A DNA stretch of 8,115 bases, from assembly GCA_016191565.1 (NCBI GenBank), contig JACPWA010000066.1:1-8115 (forward strand), written 5' to 3'. This DNA comes from Simkania negevensis (GTDB lineage Bacteria > Chlamydiota > Chlamydiia > Chlamydiales > Simkaniaceae). Position 1 is the first letter of the stretch. Each line of letters opens with the position of its first letter. This document shows positions 5,281 to 8,115 of the stretch, one piece after another. The notes under the pieces were generated by a model, which did no database searches, was not told the origin of the DNA, and saw only the letters and a list, made by a program, of their open reading frames with translations. The translations under genes were made by a program, and so were the position numbers.

Positions 5281-6534
5281 TTAGGTTTTTAGAATGACGA
5301 GTGTTTCTTTAAGGGCATGGATAAATTGATCGATCTCTTGACGGGTAGAATAGATTCCAAAAGAGATGCGTGCTAAAGAATCTACCCCAAATCGTTTTAA
5401 AGTGGTTTGAGCACATAGGCTCCCTGTTCTGATCGCAATCCCCTTTAGTCCAAGGATCGTTCCTAGATCAAGAGGATGGACCCCTTTAACTGTAAAACTA
5501 ATGATTGCTCCCTTCTCTTTTGCATTGCCAATGATCGTGATTCCTTTGAAATCTCTCATCTTCTCTGTAGCCTCTTCCAAAAGTTCCCTTTCCCAAGCAA
5601 AGATTCCTTCTCTTCCTATCCCTTCGAGGTATTCTACTGCAGCGCCAAGAGCCAAGATAGAGCCGATAGGTGGAGTCCCTGCTTCAAATTTTAGAGGAAT
5701 CGGCTGAAAGGTAGTCTTATGAAAAGAAACCTTATCGACCATATCTCCTCCCCCTTGATAAGGAGGCATCTCTTCTAAAAGTTCTCTTTTTCCATAGAGA
5801 ATCCCCACCCCTGTGGGACCATACATTTTATGACCAGAGAAGAGGTAGAAATCAGCGCCAAGTTTTTGTACATCGATCAAAAGATGCGCCGCTGCTTGAG
5901 CCCCGTCCACCAGTACCCGAGCTCCATAACTACGCGCCATTTCTGTAATTTTTTCGATCGGATGAATTGTGCCGGTGACATTATCAACATGAGGAAGGGC
6001 AATGAGTTTTGTATGAGAAGAGAAAAGAGCTTCTAACCTTTCTAAAATAATCTCCCCCTCTTCATTGATCGGTATCTCTTTTAATACCACCCCTTTTCCC
6101 TCTGCCAAAAACTGCCAAGGGATCAAGTTCGCATGATGGGTGGCAATAGGGATCAGAATTTCATCTCCAGGAGAAAGAAACCTTGTGCCAAAGGAGGAAG
6201 CAACCAAATTGATCCCCTCTGTTGTTCCTTTGGTAAAAATAATCTCTTCTTCCTCAGTAGCATGCAAAAAGGAGGCAATTGCAGCGCGTACTCTATTGTG
6301 CTTTTCTGTGGTTTTTGCAACGAGCTCATAGACAGCACGGTGGACTGTGCCATATTCTTCTGTGCAGTAGTGAGTCAAAGCCTCAATCACAGATGTAGAA
6401 GGAAAAGAGGTAGCAGCAGAATCGAGATAGATGAGAGGCTTCCCATTCATCATCTTCGAAAGCATGGGAAAATCTTTTCTGATTTTCTCCACATCAAACA
6501 TCTGCAAAGCAGACTCTCTATGCATTTCTTTCAT
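5281..6534 (-). CDS. sufS: SufS-type cysteine desulfurase
   Basis: A PLP-dependent class-V aminotransferase-fold enzyme of 417 residues, close to the usual SufS length of about 405-415. It takes sulfur from L-cysteine as an enzyme persulfide, giving alanine, for Fe-S cluster assembly in the cytosol. Visible landmarks: YLDSAATSFPS (36-46), the cofactor-facing THHAN (132-136), DGAQAAAH with the PLP-contacting Asp210 and Gln213, the Schiff-base lysine K236 in SGHKMYGPTGVG, GTPPI (286-290), and the catalytic Cys374 in RTGSLCAQTTL. The short loop around Cys374 marks the SufS rather than the IscS group. The usual group motif is RTGHHCAQP, so Ser-Leu before Cys and Thr-Thr after Gln are departures. 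The chosen ATG has an AGAGGA site about six bases upstream; M4 and M12 are less well placed. It is the third visible gene of the suf operon, 11 bases after sufD. No SufE or SufU gene follows within the window. Confidence 0.96.
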   Translation of the reverse strand: MKEMHRESALQMFDVEKIRKDFPMLSKMMNGKPLIYLDSAATSFPSTSVIEALTHYCTEEYGTVHRAVYELVAKTTEKHNRVRAAIASFLHATEEEEIIFTKGTTEGINLVASSFGTRFLSPGDEILIPIATHHANLIPWQFLAEGKGVVLKEIPINEEGEIILERLEALFSSHTKLIALPHVDNVTGTIHPIEKITEMARSYGARVLVDGAQAAAHLLIDVQKLGADFYLFSGHKMYGPTGVGILYGKRELLEEMPPYQGGGDMVDKVSFHKTTFQPIPLKFEAGTPPIGSILALGAAVEYLEGIGREGIFAWERELLEEATEKMRDFKGITIIGNAKEKGAIISFTVKGVHPLDLGTILGLKGIAIRTGSLCAQTTLKRFGVDSLARISFGIYSTRQEIDQFIHALKETLVILKT

Positions 6535-6538
6535 GCGC

Positions 6539-6545
6539 TTCCTCT
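6539..6545 (-). promoter_or_regulatory. ribosome binding site of sufS
   Basis: On the minus strand AAGAGGA sits just after the sufD stop codon and about five to six bases before the sufS ATG at 6534. It supports the first of three closely spaced N-terminal methionines as the start. Confidence 0.6.
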
Positions 6546-7805
6546 TTATAATCTAAGTTGTGGGAGAAAAAGCTCCTGAGTCAGTTCTCTACAAAATCCT
6601 AAAGTCAGATGCTTTTTTGCTTCCTTCTCATGAATCCCCCTACTCTTTAAATAGAACAGCTCTTCCTCTCTAGGAATAGAGATTGTAGCTCCATGTGATG
6701 CTTTTACATCATCAGCAAAGATCTGAAGATTAGGATGAGAAATGGCCACGGCTTCATCACTTAAAAGAAGGACATTGCTAAGTTGGTAGGCCTCCGTCTT
6801 TTGGGCCTCTTTTTCTACCCTAATCTCTCCTGAAAAACTAAAATGGGCTCTGCCCTCAAGTACCGCTTTGAATTTTTGATTTGATTTGGTTCTTTCTACT
6901 TGGTGTTCCACAAGCACCTTTGTTTCTAGATGGGATTTTCCGTTGAGCAGGGAGAGCCCTTTTAGACTTGCCTCACTTTCCTCCCCTAGGAGTTTTACCC
7001 TGATATCCCGATACTCTTTTTGCACCCCTTTCGATAAAGAAAAATGATGGAGAGAGGCTCCCTTTTTTAACTTGGCACGGAGGGCATTTAAATAATAGTC
7101 CATCTGCCCCTCCCTACTTCTCTCCTCAATTAGGGAAAAAGCAGCTCCCTCCTCCAAAGAAAGATCGAAAAGGCGATGGCTCCAAAACGTGCTTTCCCCA
7201 TTTGATGTCTCTGTATTAACCCAACGCAAACGACTATTTTTCCCAAGGAAAAGATGAATCCTCCCTCCCAGAATAAGAGAAGCCTTATCACGCATATTTT
7301 GAGTTGTTTTTATGAAATGGATCGATTGCACCACCCCTTTCACCTCTTTCCCCGGGGGAAGATAGAAAAAGATTCCCTCTGTTTCAGATTGATTGAGTAG
7401 GTGGAAAGGATTGTTTTCTTCCCTTGCCTGCTCTAGTAGATGCTTTTTTAAGATCCCGCCATAGGTAGCAAGCGCCTCTTTAAGGGGAAGACAAATTCCC
7501 TCTTCTACACCGCTCATGTCGGAGAGATCAGATCGAAACTTTCCATTAACAAAGACAAGATAGGAATGCTCACATAAAGGATCGACATGCAGGGAGATCT
7601 CCTCTTTTCTTACTTCAGCTTCTGAGAAATCAAGGGTCGATCCATAGTAGGAGTCAAAAGGAAAAGTAGCAAACCCCTCTGATTTTTTATGGGGAAAGCC
7701 GATAGCAAGAAGCCGCTCCCAGCTTTCTTGTCTTATCTCTTGAAGGATCTCTTTGCCCCCTTTTTGAGAAGCGAGAGTCTGCATTGTTTCAAGAAACTCT
7801 TTCAT
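6546..7805 (-). CDS. sufD: SufD, Fe-S cluster assembly scaffold subunit
   Basis: A 419-residue SufB/SufD-family protein (SUFBD domain), about the usual SufD length of 420-ish. It partners SufB and SufC in the SufBC2D complex that builds Fe-S clusters in the cytosol. The N-terminal half (1-150) is poorly conserved helical sequence, as usual for SufD. The C-terminal half is the beta-helix core, with repeated short strands from about 155 and the family signature [20 protein letters not shown] (358-377), then LFYLKSRGI and EA (383-396). In E. coli SufD the signature reads VKCSHGAT, and its His (H360) matters for cluster assembly. Here the His is kept (H371) but the Cys two before it is Ala369. 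The start overlaps the sufC stop as ATGA, and GGGG five bases upstream may serve as a weak ribosome site. Assignment as SufD rather than SufB rests on length, signature and position after sufC. Confidence 0.95.
   Translation of the reverse strand: MKEFLETMQTLASQKGGKEILQEIRQESWERLLAIGFPHKKSEGFATFPFDSYYGSTLDFSEAEVRKEEISLHVDPLCEHSYLVFVNGKFRSDLSDMSGVEEGICLPLKEALATYGGILKKHLLEQAREENNPFHLLNQSETEGIFFYLPPGKEVKGVVQSIHFIKTTQNMRDKASLILGGRIHLFLGKNSRLRWVNTETSNGESTFWSHRLFDLSLEEGAAFSLIEERSREGQMDYYLNALRAKLKKGASLHHFSLSKGVQKEYRDIRVKLLGEESEASLKGLSLLNGKSHLETKVLVEHQVERTKSNQKFKAVLEGRAHFSFSGEIRVEKEAQKTEAYQLSNVLLLSDEAVAISHPNLQIFADDVKASHGATISIPREEELFYLKSRGIHEKEAKKHLTLGFCRELTQELFLPQLRL
7802..7805 (-). other. ATGA stop-start overlap of sufC and sufD
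   Basis: Read on the minus strand, the sufC stop TGA (7804-7802) shares bases with the sufD ATG (7805-7803). This arrangement commonly gives translational coupling and fits the need for matched SufC and SufD amounts in one complex. Confidence 0.9.
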
Positions 7806-8115
7806 CGCACCCCTACTTGATATCCTTTTTCCTCTATTAAGCGAGCAAGGCTACGGTTGCCTGATTGCACAATTCTTCCTTCGACCATAATGTGGACAAA
7901 ATGAGGAGAAAGATATTCAAGGAGTCGCTCATAGTGAGTAATGAGAAGTAGGGATTGCTCTCCCTTCCTCTGCCGCTGCACCCCTTCTGCTACAACCCGC
8001 ATCGCATCGATATCAAGACCTGAATCAGTCTCATCTAAAATAGCAAGAGAGGGGGATAGGACTGCCATCTGCAAGATTTCATTTCTTTTCTTTTCCCCCC
8101 CTGAAAAGCCCCCAT
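7802..8115 (-). CDS. sufC: SufC, Fe-S assembly ATPase, N-terminus beyond window
   Basis: The C-terminal 103 or so residues of an ABC-type ATPase; the frame stays open to the right edge. Full SufC is about 250 residues, so roughly the first 145, including the Walker A, lie outside. Visible motifs: the ABC signature in [20 protein letters not shown], Walker B with the catalytic Glu in LAILDETDS, the D-loop SGLDIDA, and the H-loop His in [14 protein letters not shown]. The sequence EKKRNEILQ and [11 protein letters not shown] is highly characteristic of SufC and separates it from transporter ATPases. SufC drives conformational change in the SufBC2D scaffold by ATP hydrolysis in the cytosol. An apparent TTG start at 8072-8074 is internal and not real, since the signature motif lies upstream of it in the same frame. 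The next gene to the right is expected to be sufB. Confidence 0.95.
   Translation of the reverse strand, partial: GGFSGGEKKRNEILQMAVLSPSLAILDETDSGLDIDAMRVVAEGVQRQRKGEQSLLLITHYERLLEYLSPHFVHIMVEGRIVQSGNRSLARLIEEKGYQVGVR

Noticed and set aside
6133..6579. Plus-strand open frame of 148 codons antisense to sufS and the end of sufD
   Set aside because: Both minus-strand genes are unmistakable; the antisense product is Cys/Ser-rich with no family resemblance and is a by-product of the sufS codons.
8072..8074. TTG as the sufC start codon
   Set aside because: The same frame continues upstream through [13 protein letters not shown], the ABC signature, so the gene runs off the right edge.

Overview
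The window looks like part of a chromosome from an environmental (non-Chlamydiaceae) member of the Chlamydiota, most likely Simkaniaceae or a close relative. Two things support this. First, there are four tandem genes for MOMP-like outer-membrane proteins of the Legionella_OMP / Lpg1974 type, with the recurrent block ITPNAGPRV followed by an aromatic-rich strand. Second, they sit next to an Fe-S assembly operon in the order sufC-sufD-sufS, the order known from chlamydiae, where sufB precedes sufC. The taxonomic call is inference from gene families and cannot be proven here.

Left part, 1-5234, plus strand: a porin array. A 5'-truncated copy (1-881) is followed by three complete paralogues (1304-2479, 2806-3924, 4110-5234). 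The complete copies each have a Sec signal peptide, a short variable N-terminal spacer, the ITPNAGPRV block, a beta-rich body with conserved blocks separated by variable (presumably surface-loop) stretches, and a C-terminal ...F-D-F or L-D-F beta-signal. The genes are separated by long gaps of 422, 326 and 185 bases. Two gaps open with near-identical rho-independent terminators, so the copies are probably transcribed separately rather than as one operon. The 422-base gap is full of homopurine and homopyrimidine tracts and imperfect inverted repeats.

Right part, 5281-8115, minus strand: sufS, sufD and the 3' part of sufC, transcribed right to left. sufC and sufD overlap by an ATGA, and sufD and sufS are 11 bases apart. 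SufC is the ATPase and SufD the scaffold partner of a SufBCD complex, and SufS delivers sulfur from cysteine. sufB is expected just beyond the right edge. The suf operon converges on the last porin gene with only 46 bases between the stop codons and no clear terminator.

Nothing here is a demonstrably new system. The observations most worth checking are the cysteine-poor central porins, the in-frame 9-bp repeat, the shared terminators, a 20-nt identical patch in two otherwise diverged porins, and unusual residues at conserved positions in SufD (Cys to Ala) and SufS (around the catalytic Cys).
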